A DNA stretch of 64,000 nt from positions 1-64,000 of the forward strand of contig DASVLP010000088.1 in the NCBI GenBank assembly GCA_036384795.1. The letters are read 5' to 3'. Below the pieces are notes generated by a model. The model searched no databases. It had not been told where the DNA came from and saw nothing but the letters and a program-made list of their open reading frames with translations. The position numbers and the translations under genes are program-made. The DNA is from Andeanibacterium sp036384795. GTDB taxonomy: Bacteria > Pseudomonadota > Alphaproteobacteria > Sphingomonadales > Sphingomonadaceae. Numbering within the stretch: the first letter of the stretch is position 1; each line of letters opens with the position of its first letter. Shown here piece by piece: positions 15,406 to 23,180 of the stretch.

Positions 15406-15435
15406 GCGGGGCGGCGTCGTTCGACGCTGCCCCGC
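15406..15435 (+). terminator. Long hairpin after the TonB receptor
   Basis: A 13-base arm (15406-15418) pairs with 15423-15435 with one G-U pair around the loop GTTC. No T-run follows, so termination would need Rho or the hairpin may mainly protect the mRNA 3' end. Confidence 0.5.
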
Positions 15436-15506
15436 ACTCGGCTGTGTTCATCCTCGACAGCACCATGCTGAATGGATAGGGCTGACCCCATCGCAAGGGG
15501 TCCGCA

Positions 15507-16178
15507 ATGAAGCTCATCATCGGCAACAAGAACTATTCGAGCTGGTCGCTGCGCGGCTGGCTCGCGGCGAAGCAGTCGGGCCTCCATTTCGAGGAGCTCG
15601 CGGTGCATATCGCGGGCGAGGATTGGGAAGCGGCCAAGCGCGACAGCGGCGAGCTGCAGCCCTCGTCGGGCAAAGTGCCGATCCTGTGGGACGGCGAAGT
15701 CGTGGTGTGGGACAGTCTCGCGATCCTCGAATACCTCGCCGACAAAGTCGGCCGCGACCGCTTCTGGCCCAAGGACGATGCGGCGCGCGGGATGGCCCGG
15801 GCGATGGTCGCCGAAATGCATTCCTCGTACCTCCCGCTGCGGCGGGCATTGCCGATGAACATCAGGCGACGGGTCGCAGGCGTGCAGCTTTCCGACGAAG
15901 TGCGCGACAACATCGTGCGCATTCTCGGCCTGTGGGCCGAAGCGCGGGCGCGCCATGGCAAGGGCGGGCCGTTCCTGTTCGGCACGTTCAGCGCGGCCGA
16001 CATCTTCTACGCCCCGGTGGTCAGCCGGTTCATCACTTACGGCATCGGCGTGCCGGGCTTCGCGGTCGCCTACATGCAGGCGGTGTGGGAGCACGACTGG
16101 ATGCAGTCCTGGGTCGAAGCCGCCGAGGACGAGGAATGGGTGATCGAGCAGTTCGAGGCCCCGCCGGCAGTGAAGTGA
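15507..16178 (+). CDS. Glutathione S-transferase family protein
   Basis: A 223-residue GST-fold protein. The N-terminal thioredoxin-like domain has GNKNYSSWSLRGWLAAKQSG (the Ser in NYSSWS is the usual catalytic position for this subgroup) and GKVPILWDGEVVVWDSLAILEYLAD, the cis-Pro and Ser glutathione-binding element. An all-helical C-terminal domain follows, with GPFLFGTFSAADIFYAPVVSRF. Detoxification or maleylacetoacetate-isomerase-like chemistry is typical for the fold, but the substrate is unknown. ATG 15507 is preceded by AAGGGG. It is convergent with the cupin gene. Confidence 0.92.
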   Translation: MKLIIGNKNYSSWSLRGWLAAKQSGLHFEELAVHIAGEDWEAAKRDSGELQPSSGKVPILWDGEVVVWDSLAILEYLADKVGRDRFWPKDDAARGMARAMVAEMHSSYLPLRRALPMNIRRRVAGVQLSDEVRDNIVRILGLWAEARARHGKGGPFLFGTFSAADIFYAPVVSRFITYGIGVPGFAVAYMQAVWEHDWMQSWVEAAEDEEWVIEQFEAPPAVK

Positions 16179-16185
16179 CGCGCCG

Positions 16186-16668
16186 CTAGGGTATCCGCGT
16201 CGCCGGATAAGGCGTGCCGTCCTTGTGGACGTAGCCTTCGGCGGTGAACTTCAGGTCGATGTCAGGGTATTCGCCATGATCCCTGTCGCGGTCGCCGCCG
16301 CTGACCACCACGAAGCAGCAATCCCGGTCGCTGCGGTTTTGCAGGTGGTGGCCGTTCTTCACGCCCTTCGCCCAAGCGACCACGTCGCCCGGGCGCAGCA
16401 CCGTCTCGCCCCCGATTTCACCGTCGGCGTCCTCGACCAGCACCGCCTCGCCCGCGAGCATCACCAGCAACTCGTCTTTGGCCGCGTGCCAGTGCCGCTG
16501 GCTCGACCATGCGCCGGGCTTGAGCACCACATGGCTCGCGCCGATCTCGGTAAGGCCCGCGGCGGGCGCCAGCCGGCGGTACCAGCGCCCCGCCACCGCC
16601 TGGTCGTAAGGCGCGGGATAGCCGGTGCGGTTGGTCTGCGCGATCGCGTCGAGGTCGAGCTTGGGCAT
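16186..16668 (-). CDS. Cupin-domain protein
   Basis: A 160-residue single-domain cupin. Motif 1 is in HVVLKPGAWSSQRHWHAAKDELLVMLAGEAVLVED, with H-x-H...E metal ligands; motif 2 is in RPGDVVAWAKGVKNGHHLQNRS. It begins MPKLDLDAIAQTNRTGYP, close to a widespread group of small cupins sometimes annotated as mannose-6-phosphate isomerase-like. A good ribosome-binding site (CAGGAG) precedes ATG 16668. No active-site chemistry can be assigned. It is divergent from dapE with 53 bases between starts. Confidence 0.88.
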   Translation of the reverse strand: MPKLDLDAIAQTNRTGYPAPYDQAVAGRWYRRLAPAAGLTEIGASHVVLKPGAWSSQRHWHAAKDELLVMLAGEAVLVEDADGEIGGETVLRPGDVVAWAKGVKNGHHLQNRSDRDCCFVVVSGGDRDRDHGEYPDIDLKFTAEGYVHKDGTPYPATRIP

Positions 16669-16721
16669 GATCGGCTCCTGCTTGTCTCAGGTCCGCTTAA
16701 ACCATATGCGAGGACGCAGCC

Positions 16722-17873
16722 ATGCTCGATCCCGCCACCAGTGACGTTGCGCAGCTTGCCGAAGCGCTGATCGCGTGCCCCAGCGTCACGCCGGCGGCGG
16801 GACTGGTGTTCGATTGCCTCGAGGGCATGCTCGCGCCGCTGGGCTTCGAGGTGCATCGCTTCGAGGCCGGCGAGGCCCCGGAAGGCCCCGTCGAGAACCT
16901 GTTCGCGATCCGGCGCGGGCCGCCAGGCTCGAGGCATTTCGCGTTTGCCGGCCATGTCGACGTGGTTCCGCCGGGCGAGGGTTGGACCAGCCCGCCGTTC
17001 GCCCCGGCGCGGCGCCCGGCGCCGGGCGGCGAGCTGCTCTACGGGCGCGGGGCGGCGGATATGAAGGGCTCGATCGCGGCGATGGTCGCGGCGGTGCGCG
17101 AAGTTCCCGCCGCGGCCGGCACGCTGAGCCTGGTCGTCACCGGCGACGAGGAAGGCCCGGCGCTCTACGGCACGCGCGCGCTGATCGACCACATCCGCAA
17201 GGTGGGCGAGATCCCGGACTTGTGCCTGGTGGGCGAGCCCACTTCGGTCGCCCGGTTGGGCGACACGATGAAGATCGGCCGGCGCGGCTCGGTCAACATC
17301 TGGCTCGAGGTGGCGGGGCGCGAAGGCCACGTCGCCTATCCGCACTTGGCGGACAATCCGATCCCGCGGCTCGTCGCGCTGCTTGCCGAGCTCGAGGCGC
17401 TCGAACTCGACCGCGGCACCGACTGGTTCGAGCCGTCCAACCTCGAGATCACCGACCTCGAAGTGGGCAACCCCGCGCACAACGTGATCCCCGCCCGGGC
17501 GAGCGCGCGCATCTCGATCCGCTTCAACGACCTCCACACCGGCACCGAGCTGGGCCGCAGGGTCACCGAGATCGCCGAGAAGCACGGCGGCACCGCGTTG
17601 GCGATCATCTCGGGTGAGCCGTTCCTGACCCAGCCGGGCCGGTTCTCCGAGCTGGTCTCGGCCGCGGTCGAAGCAGAAACCTGGCTCGCCCCGCTCGCTT
17701 CCACCGGCGGCGGGACCTCCGACGCGCGCTTCCTCAAGGACGTGTGCCCGGTGATCGAGTTCGGCCCGCCGAATGCAACGATGCACAAGCGCGACGAGGC
17801 GATCGCGCTCGACGATCTTGCGGCGCTCGCCCGGATCTATCGGCGGATCGCCGAAGCCGCCCTCGCCGGCTAG
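16722..17873 (+). CDS. dapE: Succinyl-diaminopimelate desuccinylase
   Basis: A 383-residue M20 metallohydrolase that removes succinate from N-succinyl-LL-diaminopimelate in lysine and peptidoglycan precursor synthesis. Visible elements: GHVDVVPPG (first zinc His and the Asp), GRGAADMKGS (bridging Asp), TGDEEGPA (catalytic Glu and zinc Glu), VGEPTS, RRGSVNIW at the dimer domain, STGGGTSDARF and TMHKRDE (final His). It lies about 2 kb from dapB on the other strand, so two steps of the same pathway are clustered. The end overlaps the convergent small secreted protein gene by four bases. Confidence 0.96.
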   Translation: MLDPATSDVAQLAEALIACPSVTPAAGLVFDCLEGMLAPLGFEVHRFEAGEAPEGPVENLFAIRRGPPGSRHFAFAGHVDVVPPGEGWTSPPFAPARRPAPGGELLYGRGAADMKGSIAAMVAAVREVPAAAGTLSLVVTGDEEGPALYGTRALIDHIRKVGEIPDLCLVGEPTSVARLGDTMKIGRRGSVNIWLEVAGREGHVAYPHLADNPIPRLVALLAELEALELDRGTDWFEPSNLEITDLEVGNPAHNVIPARASARISIRFNDLHTGTELGRRVTEIAEKHGGTALAIISGEPFLTQPGRFSELVSAAVEAETWLAPLASTGGGTSDARFLKDVCPVIEFGPPNATMHKRDEAIALDDLAALARIYRRIAEAALAG

Positions 17874-18271
17874 CGGCGCTTGGCGGAAGCGAGCCTAACC
17901 GGGGTGAACTTGCCGAACCCGCATGTCGCGCCCCGGGTGCCGTCGCTGTGCAGCACGGTGAACACGTCGGTGTTGCACAGCTGGCTGAGCGAGGTCTTGT
18001 AGGCGATCCGTTGCTCGAACCCGAGCTCGGGGCAGCGGTTCGGCAGGGTGTTGCGATACACCGTGCGGTTCTTCATCTCGAAGTCGATCGTGTAGTCGTC
18101 GTAATAGCGCAAGTTGTCGATATCGCGCAGCGGGATGCAGGTGACCGGCTCGCCCAGCGAAGTCGCGGCCGGCGGCGCGGCGTTCGCGCGCGCGCTCGCG
18201 GGGGTCCGGTCGCTGCCCGCGAGGGCGACAGCCAGGGCGGACAACGTGACAAGCGTAGCGGTGCGGATCAT
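17870..18271 (-). CDS. Small secreted protein, DUF6491-like
   Basis: A 133-residue protein with a signal peptide (about 1-27) followed by VTCIPLRDIDNLRYYDDYTIDFEMKNRTVYRNTLPNRCPELGFE and TSLSQLCNTDVFTVL, ending GATCGFGKFTPVRL. The four cysteines suggest two disulfides. The CIPLRDI...DDxTIDF...YRNxLPNxCP pattern is the one I associate with DUF6491, common in Sphingomonadales; I could not verify this by search. The function is unknown. It is convergent with dapE. Confidence 0.75.
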   Translation of the reverse strand: MIRTATLVTLSALAVALAGSDRTPASARANAAPPAATSLGEPVTCIPLRDIDNLRYYDDYTIDFEMKNRTVYRNTLPNRCPELGFEQRIAYKTSLSQLCNTDVFTVLHSDGTRGATCGFGKFTPVRLASAKRR

Positions 18272-18349
18272 CGGATGGCTCCTCTGCTCTGGGCGCGGCC
18301 GCTTCGGGTCATGGCCCTGTCCTCCTTGATCGCAAACGGCGCGGCGCGG

Positions 18350-19009
18350 CTAGCGTTCCGGCGGGACCAGATTCTTCGGCCGGTATGCGCATTGCGGCAC
18401 CACCGGGCAATGCCAGCACTCGGGCAGCCTCGCCTTGCAGATGTAGCGGCCGAGCAGGATCAGCCAGTGGTGCGCGTGCAGCCGGAACGGGCCCGGCACC
18501 CGTTTCTCGAGCAATGCCTCGATTTTCTCGGGCGTGGTGCCGCGGGCGAGGCCGGTGCGGTTGCACACCCGGAACACGTGGGTGTCGACCGCGAAAGTCT
18601 CGAGCCCGAACGCGCAGTTCATCACCACGTTGGCGGTCTTGCGGCCGACCCCGGGAAGGCTGGTCAGCGCGTCGCGGTCGCGCGGCACCTCGCCGCCGAA
18701 TTCCGCGATCAGCTTCTCCGACAGCGCGATCACGTTCTTCGCCTTGGAGTTGAACAGCCCGATCGTCTTGATGTGCGCCTTCAGGCCCTCCTCGCCCAGG
18801 GCGACCATCTGCGCCGGGGTCTTCACCTGCGCGAACAGCGCGCGGGTCGCCTTGTTCACCCCCGCGTCGGTCGCCTGCGCGGAAAGCACCACCGCGACCA
18901 GCAGCTGATAGGTGTTGCCGAATTCGAGTTCGGTCTCGGGATCGGGGTTCAGTTCTGCGAGGGCGGAAAAGAACGCGAAAATCTCGTCACGGGTCACGCC
19001 GGGCCTCAC
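18350..19009 (-). CDS. nth: Endonuclease III (DNA glycosylase/AP lyase)
   Basis: A 219-residue base-excision-repair enzyme acting on oxidised pyrimidines. Helix-hairpin-helix is LTSLPGVGRKTANVVMN with the catalytic Lys, and the catalytic Asp is in FAVDTHVFRV. The [4Fe-4S] cluster ligands C191-x6-C198-x2-C201-x5-C207 are complete. Start choice is between two GTG codons (19009 and 18997); both overlap the 3' end of the upstream ion-channel gene. It is the last gene of the dapB-channel-nth operon. Confidence 0.96.
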   Translation of the reverse strand: MRPGVTRDEIFAFFSALAELNPDPETELEFGNTYQLLVAVVLSAQATDAGVNKATRALFAQVKTPAQMVALGEEGLKAHIKTIGLFNSKAKNVIALSEKLIAEFGGEVPRDRDALTSLPGVGRKTANVVMNCAFGLETFAVDTHVFRVCNRTGLARGTTPEKIEALLEKRVPGPFRLHAHHWLILLGRYICKARLPECWHCPVVPQCAYRPKNLVPPER

Positions 19010-19919
19010 GTTCGACGCGTTCGGCTATCCGCTCGGCGTAGTGCGCTTCGCTCTCCGCCTCGTCCGCAGTCCGCTCGGCCTGCTCCGCCTCGGCCGCTAC
19101 TCGGTGCAACTTGGCGTCCTGTTCGGAGAGGCGCTTTTTCTGCATCGATTCGCTGAACGCGGCGGCAAGGATGCCCGCCGGCATCGCGACCAGCGCGACG
19201 CCGGCCAGCGCGATGACCGACGCGAGCGTCTTGCCCAGCGGGGTGATCGGGTGAACGTCGCCGTAGCCAACCGTGGTGAGGGTGATCACCGCCCAGTAGA
19301 GCGCGCGCGGGATGCTGCCGAACGCGTCCGGCTGGACGTCGCCTTCGGCCCAGAACAGCGCGGTCGCCCCGAACAGCAGCACCACCCAGGCGAACCCGAC
19401 CGTCACGCCCAGCTCGTAGCGCCGGTCCCACACGACTGCGGCGATATCCTGCATCGCATGGCTGAAACGCCCGAACTTGACGAGCGCGAGCAGCCGGACG
19501 AGCCGAATCAGCCGCAGCCCGGCGACATCGCCAACCACGAAGAACGGCAGGAGCGAGGTGAGCACCACGACGAGATCGACGATCGCCATCGGCGAAACGA
19601 CGAAGCGCAGCCGCTTGGCCGTTGCCGAGCCACTGCCGGGCGCTTCGGCCACGCACCACACGCGCAGCAGGTATTCGACGAGGAAGATCACGCCGAACGT
19701 CACTTCGAGTTCGAGAATCAGGCTGTGGTAGGCGCCGTCGATCGTCGGCTCGGTGGCGACCACCGAGACCGTGACCGCTGCGAGGATCACCAGCACCAGG
19801 AACAGGTTGATCACCGACAGGCGGCCGTGGTGCTCGCCGCCGATGAACAGGTGGTGATAGGTCCACAGGCGGGGGCGTTCGTGGATCGGCGGCGGCTCCG
19901 TCAGGTGCGCCCCGCCCAT
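18987..19919 (-). CDS. Voltage-gated-like potassium channel (ion transporter)
   Basis: A 310-residue six-helix channel. S4 carries regularly spaced charges (R136, R139, R142, K148, R151 in RLIRLVRLLALVKFGR). The selectivity filter TTVGYGD is at 215-221, flanked by S5 (VGFAWVVLLFGATALFW) and S6 (VIALAGVALVAMPAGILAAAF). A charged, probably coiled-coil tail follows (about 250-310). The filter indicates K+ selectivity. It begins two bases after the dapB stop and overlaps nth, so the three are co-transcribed. A link to lysine synthesis is not obvious. Confidence 0.92.
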   Translation of the reverse strand: MGGAHLTEPPPIHERPRLWTYHHLFIGGEHHGRLSVINLFLVLVILAAVTVSVVATEPTIDGAYHSLILELEVTFGVIFLVEYLLRVWCVAEAPGSGSATAKRLRFVVSPMAIVDLVVVLTSLLPFFVVGDVAGLRLIRLVRLLALVKFGRFSHAMQDIAAVVWDRRYELGVTVGFAWVVLLFGATALFWAEGDVQPDAFGSIPRALYWAVITLTTVGYGDVHPITPLGKTLASVIALAGVALVAMPAGILAAAFSESMQKKRLSEQDAKLHRVAAEAEQAERTADEAESEAHYAERIAERVEREARRDP

Positions 19920-19921
19920 TC

Positions 19922-20650
19922 TCAGAGCCCCAGCACCTGCGGCATCGTGTAGCGCCCGGCGGGGTGGCCGAGCAGCCACTGCGCGGCCCTGATCGCACCG
20001 CGGGCGAAGATCGCGCGGGTTTCCGCGCTGTGCGACAGCACCAGGCGCTCGTGCTCGCCGGCGAAGATCGCCGCGTGCTCGCCGGCGACCGTTCCTCCGC
20101 GCAGCGAGGCGAACCCGATCGCGCCCTTGCCGCGCGCGCCGGTGTGCCCGTCGCGGCCGCGCTCGGAACGGTCGGCAAGCTCGATTCCGCGTCCCGCCGC
20201 CGCCGCCTCGCCCAGCAGCAGCGCGGTGCCCGACGGCGCATCGACCTTCATCCGGTGGTGCATCTCGACGATCTCGATGTCCCAGTCGTCCCCCAGCCGC
20301 GCCGCCGCCTCGCGCACGAGGTGCGCGAGCAGGGTGATCCCGAGCGAGGTATTGCCGGTCTGGAGCACCGGGATCACGCGCGCGGCGCAATCGATCGCGG
20401 TGTGGTGGCTGCCCTGCAGCCCGGTGGTGCCGATCACGATCGGAACCCCCGCGCCGATCGCGGCGTGGAGATTGGCGTCGAGCGCCGCGGGCGCGGAGAA
20501 ATCGACCAGCACGTCGCTTCCGTCGGCGAGCGCCGCGACGTCGCCACCCTTGTCGACGCCTCCGGCGAGCCGTGAGCCCGCGGCCTCGATCGCCTCGACC
20601 AGGGCATGGCCCATGCGCCCTTCGCTGCCGATGATCCCGATTCGCGTCAC
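19922..20650 (-). CDS. dapB: 4-hydroxy-tetrahydrodipicolinate reductase
   Basis: A 242-residue NAD(P)H-dependent reductase of lysine/diaminopimelate synthesis. The Rossmann motif is IGIIGSEGRMGHAL at the N-terminus. The catalytic region EMHHRMKVDAPSGTAL (His-His-x3-Lys) and the dimer strand are intact. At 242 residues it is slightly shorter than Escherichia DapB (273), as is common in alphaproteobacteria. The start is GTG 20650, only 29 bases from the divergent sirtuin start, leaving almost no space for two separate promoters. It heads an operon with the channel and nth. Confidence 0.96.
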   Translation of the reverse strand: MTRIGIIGSEGRMGHALVEAIEAAGSRLAGGVDKGGDVAALADGSDVLVDFSAPAALDANLHAAIGAGVPIVIGTTGLQGSHHTAIDCAARVIPVLQTGNTSLGITLLAHLVREAAARLGDDWDIEIVEMHHRMKVDAPSGTALLLGEAAAAGRGIELADRSERGRDGHTGARGKGAIGFASLRGGTVAGEHAAIFAGEHERLVLSHSAETRAIFARGAIRAAQWLLGHPAGRYTMPQVLGL

Positions 20651-20679
20651 GCTTGCTCGCCCCTTGTCCAGCGTGCTTC

Positions 20680-21390
20680 ATGGGCGACATGGACGATATC
20701 CGCAATATCGTGATCCTCACCGGGGCCGGGATCAGCGCCGAAAGCGGCATCAGGACTTTCCGCGCGAGCGACGGGTTGTGGGAGGATCACCACGTCGAGG
20801 ATGTCGCCAGTCCCGCCGGTTTCCGCCGCGATCCGACGCTGGTGCAGCGCTTCTACGACGAGCGGCGCGCGGGGATTCGCGCCGCCGAGCCCAACGCGGC
20901 GCACCTCGCGCTCGGGCGGCTCGATCGCGAATGGAGCGGCGGGCTGCTGATCGTCACCCAGAACATCGACGACCTCCACGAACGCGGCGGCGCATCCCGT
21001 GTGCTTCACATGCACGGCGAGGCGCTGTCGGCCTGGTGCACCGCGTGCGATGCGCGGCATCGCTGGGAAGGGACGCTGTCGGACGGCCCGCCGTGCCCGG
21101 CCTGCGGGGCGGCGGGGCTCAGGCCCGACATCGTGTGGTTCGGCGAAATGCCCTACCGGATGGACGAAATCTTCGCCGCGATCGCGCGCGCGGACCTGTT
21201 CGTATCGATCGGCACTTCGGGCGCGGTCTATCCCGCCGCGGGCTTCGTGCGCGAGGCGCGGGCGGCGGGCGCCCGAACGCTCGAGCTCAATCTCGAACGC
21301 AGCCTGGGCTCGGAACTGTTCGACGAGACGCGGCTGGGCCCGGCGAGCGAGCTGGTGCCGGAGTGGGTGGAGGAGGTGGTCAATGGCTAG
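20680..21390 (+). CDS. cobB: NAD-dependent protein deacylase (sirtuin)
   Basis: A 236-residue sirtuin. NAD-binding GAGISAESGIRTFR, TQNIDDLHERGG and the catalytic His in HMHGE are present. A four-cysteine zinc module (CTACDAR...CPACG) and RPDIVWFGEMPYRM follow; the last resembles class III enzymes (SIRT5/CobB), which remove acyl groups such as succinyl as well as acetyl. ATG 20680 was chosen; ATG 20689 is possible. The end overlaps the next gene by eight bases. It is divergent from dapB. Confidence 0.93.
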   Translation: MGDMDDIRNIVILTGAGISAESGIRTFRASDGLWEDHHVEDVASPAGFRRDPTLVQRFYDERRAGIRAAEPNAAHLALGRLDREWSGGLLIVTQNIDDLHERGGASRVLHMHGEALSAWCTACDARHRWEGTLSDGPPCPACGAAGLRPDIVWFGEMPYRMDEIFAAIARADLFVSIGTSGAVYPAAGFVREARAAGARTLELNLERSLGSELFDETRLGPASELVPEWVEEVVNG

Positions 21391-21880
21391 AGATGTGCGT
21401 CTGGCGGAAAAAGATGATGTCGAAACGCTCGCACGGCTGAACAGGCCCGTGCAGCAGCTCCACACGCAACTGTATCCTCAATGGTTCAAGCCCGCGCCAG
21501 AAGTTGCAAAGGCGGCTGAATTCTTCGCCGGAATTATCGCCGCTCCAAGTAACGTGCTCGGCATTTGTGAAGCGGCAGGCGAGCCGCTTGGCTATATCTG
21601 GGCGGAGCGGCAGCACCGAGCGGAAACTCCCTTCTGCGCGGCGATATCGAGGCTCTACATTCACCATGTGAGCGTCATTGAAGAGGCGCGACGACGAGGT
21701 GTGGCGTCATCGCTGCTGGATTGGGCTATTCAGCGGGCACGAAGCGACGGCATCAAATTGGTGGCGCTGGATCACTGGGCGGCGAATGAAGATGCTCACG
21801 CATTCTTTTCGCAGCGAGGGTTCAAGGCCGAGCGCATCGTGATGAGCAAGCTCTCGCCGTCGCCAGGCTACGAACACTAA
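21383..21880 (+). CDS. GNAT-family N-acetyltransferase
   Basis: A 165-residue GNAT enzyme with LYIHHVSVIEEARRRGVASSLLDWAIQRAR (acetyl-CoA loop and following helix) and a C-terminal NEDAHAFFSQRGFKAERIVMSK strand-helix. The substrate is unknown. Base composition is visibly less GC-rich than the flanking genes, with many A/T third positions, which suggests later acquisition. It overlaps the end of cobB by eight bases, so it was captured in an arrangement that allows coupled expression. The end overlaps the convergent MoeB-like gene by four bases. Confidence 0.9.
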   Translation: MARDVRLAEKDDVETLARLNRPVQQLHTQLYPQWFKPAPEVAKAAEFFAGIIAAPSNVLGICEAAGEPLGYIWAERQHRAETPFCAAISRLYIHHVSVIEEARRRGVASSLLDWAIQRARSDGIKLVALDHWAANEDAHAFFSQRGFKAERIVMSKLSPSPGYEH

Positions 21881-22650
21881 TCGCCGGGTCGACACCCCCG
21901 GCACGCGCGATCCTTGGCAATCCGGATCGTCCGCAGCGATGGTGCGAGCCCGTCGAGCAAGTGCAGCTTGCCCCATTGCGGATCGCCCAAGGCCGACTTG
22001 CCCGCGAGCAGCACGCGAATCGCCTGGAGCGCGGCGAACGTTCCCGTCCATCCGGCCATCGCGCCGAGCATGCCGTCGTCGGCGCAGGTGTCGCAATCCT
22101 CGGCGTCGAACGCGTCGCCGACGAAGCAGCGGTAGCATGGCTGGTCCGGCAGGTGCCCGGCGAACGCGGCGACCTGGCCCTGGAAGCGCCCGACCGCCGC
22201 GCTGACCAGCGGCACCTGCCGGGCGACGCAGGCGTCCGATATCGCCAGGCGGGTGGCGAAGTTGTCGCTCCCGTCGAGCACCAGATCGGCGCCGGAGATC
22301 AGCGGCCCCGCGGTCGCGACATCGATCCTGAGCACGACCGCGTCGACCTCGATCTCGTGGTCGAACGCCGCGAGCCATTGCTCGGCCAGCTCGGCCTTGA
22401 GCAGTCCGCGATCGGCTTCGCGATAGATCGTCTGGCGTTGGAGATTGGTCACGTCGACGCGGTCGTCGTCGATCAGCGTGAGCTTGCCGATGCCGGCACC
22501 TGCCAGATACTGCAACGCGGGCGAGCCGATCCCGCCGACCCCCACCAGCACGACATGCGCCTGTGCCAGCGCCAGTTGGCCCGCCCCGCCGATCTCGGGC
22601 AGCACGATGTGCCGGGCGAAACGTTCGAGCCGGCCCGGCGCCAGACTCAC
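21877..22650 (-). CDS. HesA/MoeB/ThiF-family adenylyltransferase
   Basis: A 257-residue E1-like enzyme. The ATP-binding loop is GVGGIGSPALQYLAGAGIGKLTLIDDDRVDVTNLQRQ, then KAELAEQWL, DGSDNFATRLAISDACV and a QPCYRCFVGD...CDTCADDGML region with candidate zinc ligands, closing with CRGC at the C-terminus. Such enzymes adenylate the C-terminus of MoaD or ThiS for molybdopterin or thiamin synthesis. GTG 22650 gives a GTGA overlap with the DUF983 gene upstream; an extended frame upstream has no homology. No moaD or thiS is nearby, so the partner is not identified. Confidence 0.9.
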   Translation of the reverse strand: MSLAPGRLERFARHIVLPEIGGAGQLALAQAHVVLVGVGGIGSPALQYLAGAGIGKLTLIDDDRVDVTNLQRQTIYREADRGLLKAELAEQWLAAFDHEIEVDAVVLRIDVATAGPLISGADLVLDGSDNFATRLAISDACVARQVPLVSAAVGRFQGQVAAFAGHLPDQPCYRCFVGDAFDAEDCDTCADDGMLGAMAGWTGTFAALQAIRVLLAGKSALGDPQWGKLHLLDGLAPSLRTIRIAKDRACRGCRPGD

Positions 22651-23075
22651 CCCGCGCCGCCAGTCTCGGGTTCGGGAAGGCGCTCCTGCTTGAACCCGTG
22701 CAGCCCGAACCACCATTGCGCGGCGATGATCGCGCCCTTCGCCGGCTGGAGCACGCCCAGCATGATGACGGCCGCGATCGGCAGGACCGCGGCGAACGTC
22801 GCGGCGGCCGAGAAATGCCAGTCGACCAGGAGGAGCGTCGCCAACGGCGCGATCAGGTGTCCGGTCACGAAGATCGACACATAGGCCGGAAAGTCATCGG
22901 CCCGCTGGAGCGACCAGTCCTGCCCGCACGCCGCGCAACGCTCGACCGGCTTCAGCCACTTGCGGAATAGCGGCGCCTCGCCGCAGCGCGGGCACTTGCA
23001 GGCCACCCCGCCGCGGGTGGCGGCTTCGAGATAGGTGGCGGGAAGGACGACGGCGACGGGATCGGATCGGCTCAT
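22647..23075 (-). CDS. DUF983-family membrane protein
   Basis: A 142-residue protein with an N-terminal zinc-ribbon-like CKCPRCGEAPLFRKWLKPVERCAACG and two transmembrane helices (ISIFVTGHLIAPLATLLL-type segment about 70-92, and VLPIAAVIMLGVLQPAKGAIIAAQW about 100-125). This is the DUF983 pattern. The family is often linked with cytochrome c oxidase assembly regions, but here it precedes a MoeB-like gene. ATG 23075 was chosen; a perfect alternating purine-pyrimidine palindrome lies directly at and upstream of it. Confidence 0.85.
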   Translation of the reverse strand: MSRSDPVAVVLPATYLEAATRGGVACKCPRCGEAPLFRKWLKPVERCAACGQDWSLQRADDFPAYVSIFVTGHLIAPLATLLLVDWHFSAAATFAAVLPIAAVIMLGVLQPAKGAIIAAQWWFGLHGFKQERLPEPETGGAG

Positions 23076-23096
23076 GCGCGCGCATGTATGCGCGCG
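23073..23096. other. 24-bp alternating purine-pyrimidine palindrome at the DUF983 start
   Basis: Every base from 23073 to 23096 alternates pyrimidine and purine, mostly CG steps with a CATGTATG centre. Within it, CGCGCGCAT (23077-23085) and ATGCGCGCG (23088-23096) are perfect inverted arms around GT. The minus-strand start codon of DUF983 lies at its edge. Such tracts favour Z-DNA or a cruciform; as an mRNA leader it would form a very stable hairpin. Confidence 0.6.
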
Positions 23097-23180
23097 AACC
23101 GCTGTCGACAAGGCTGTCGGCAGCCGGTTCACCGCGTTGTGAAAGGACAATGCACAAGTAGTGCATCGCCGGAGGAAAGC

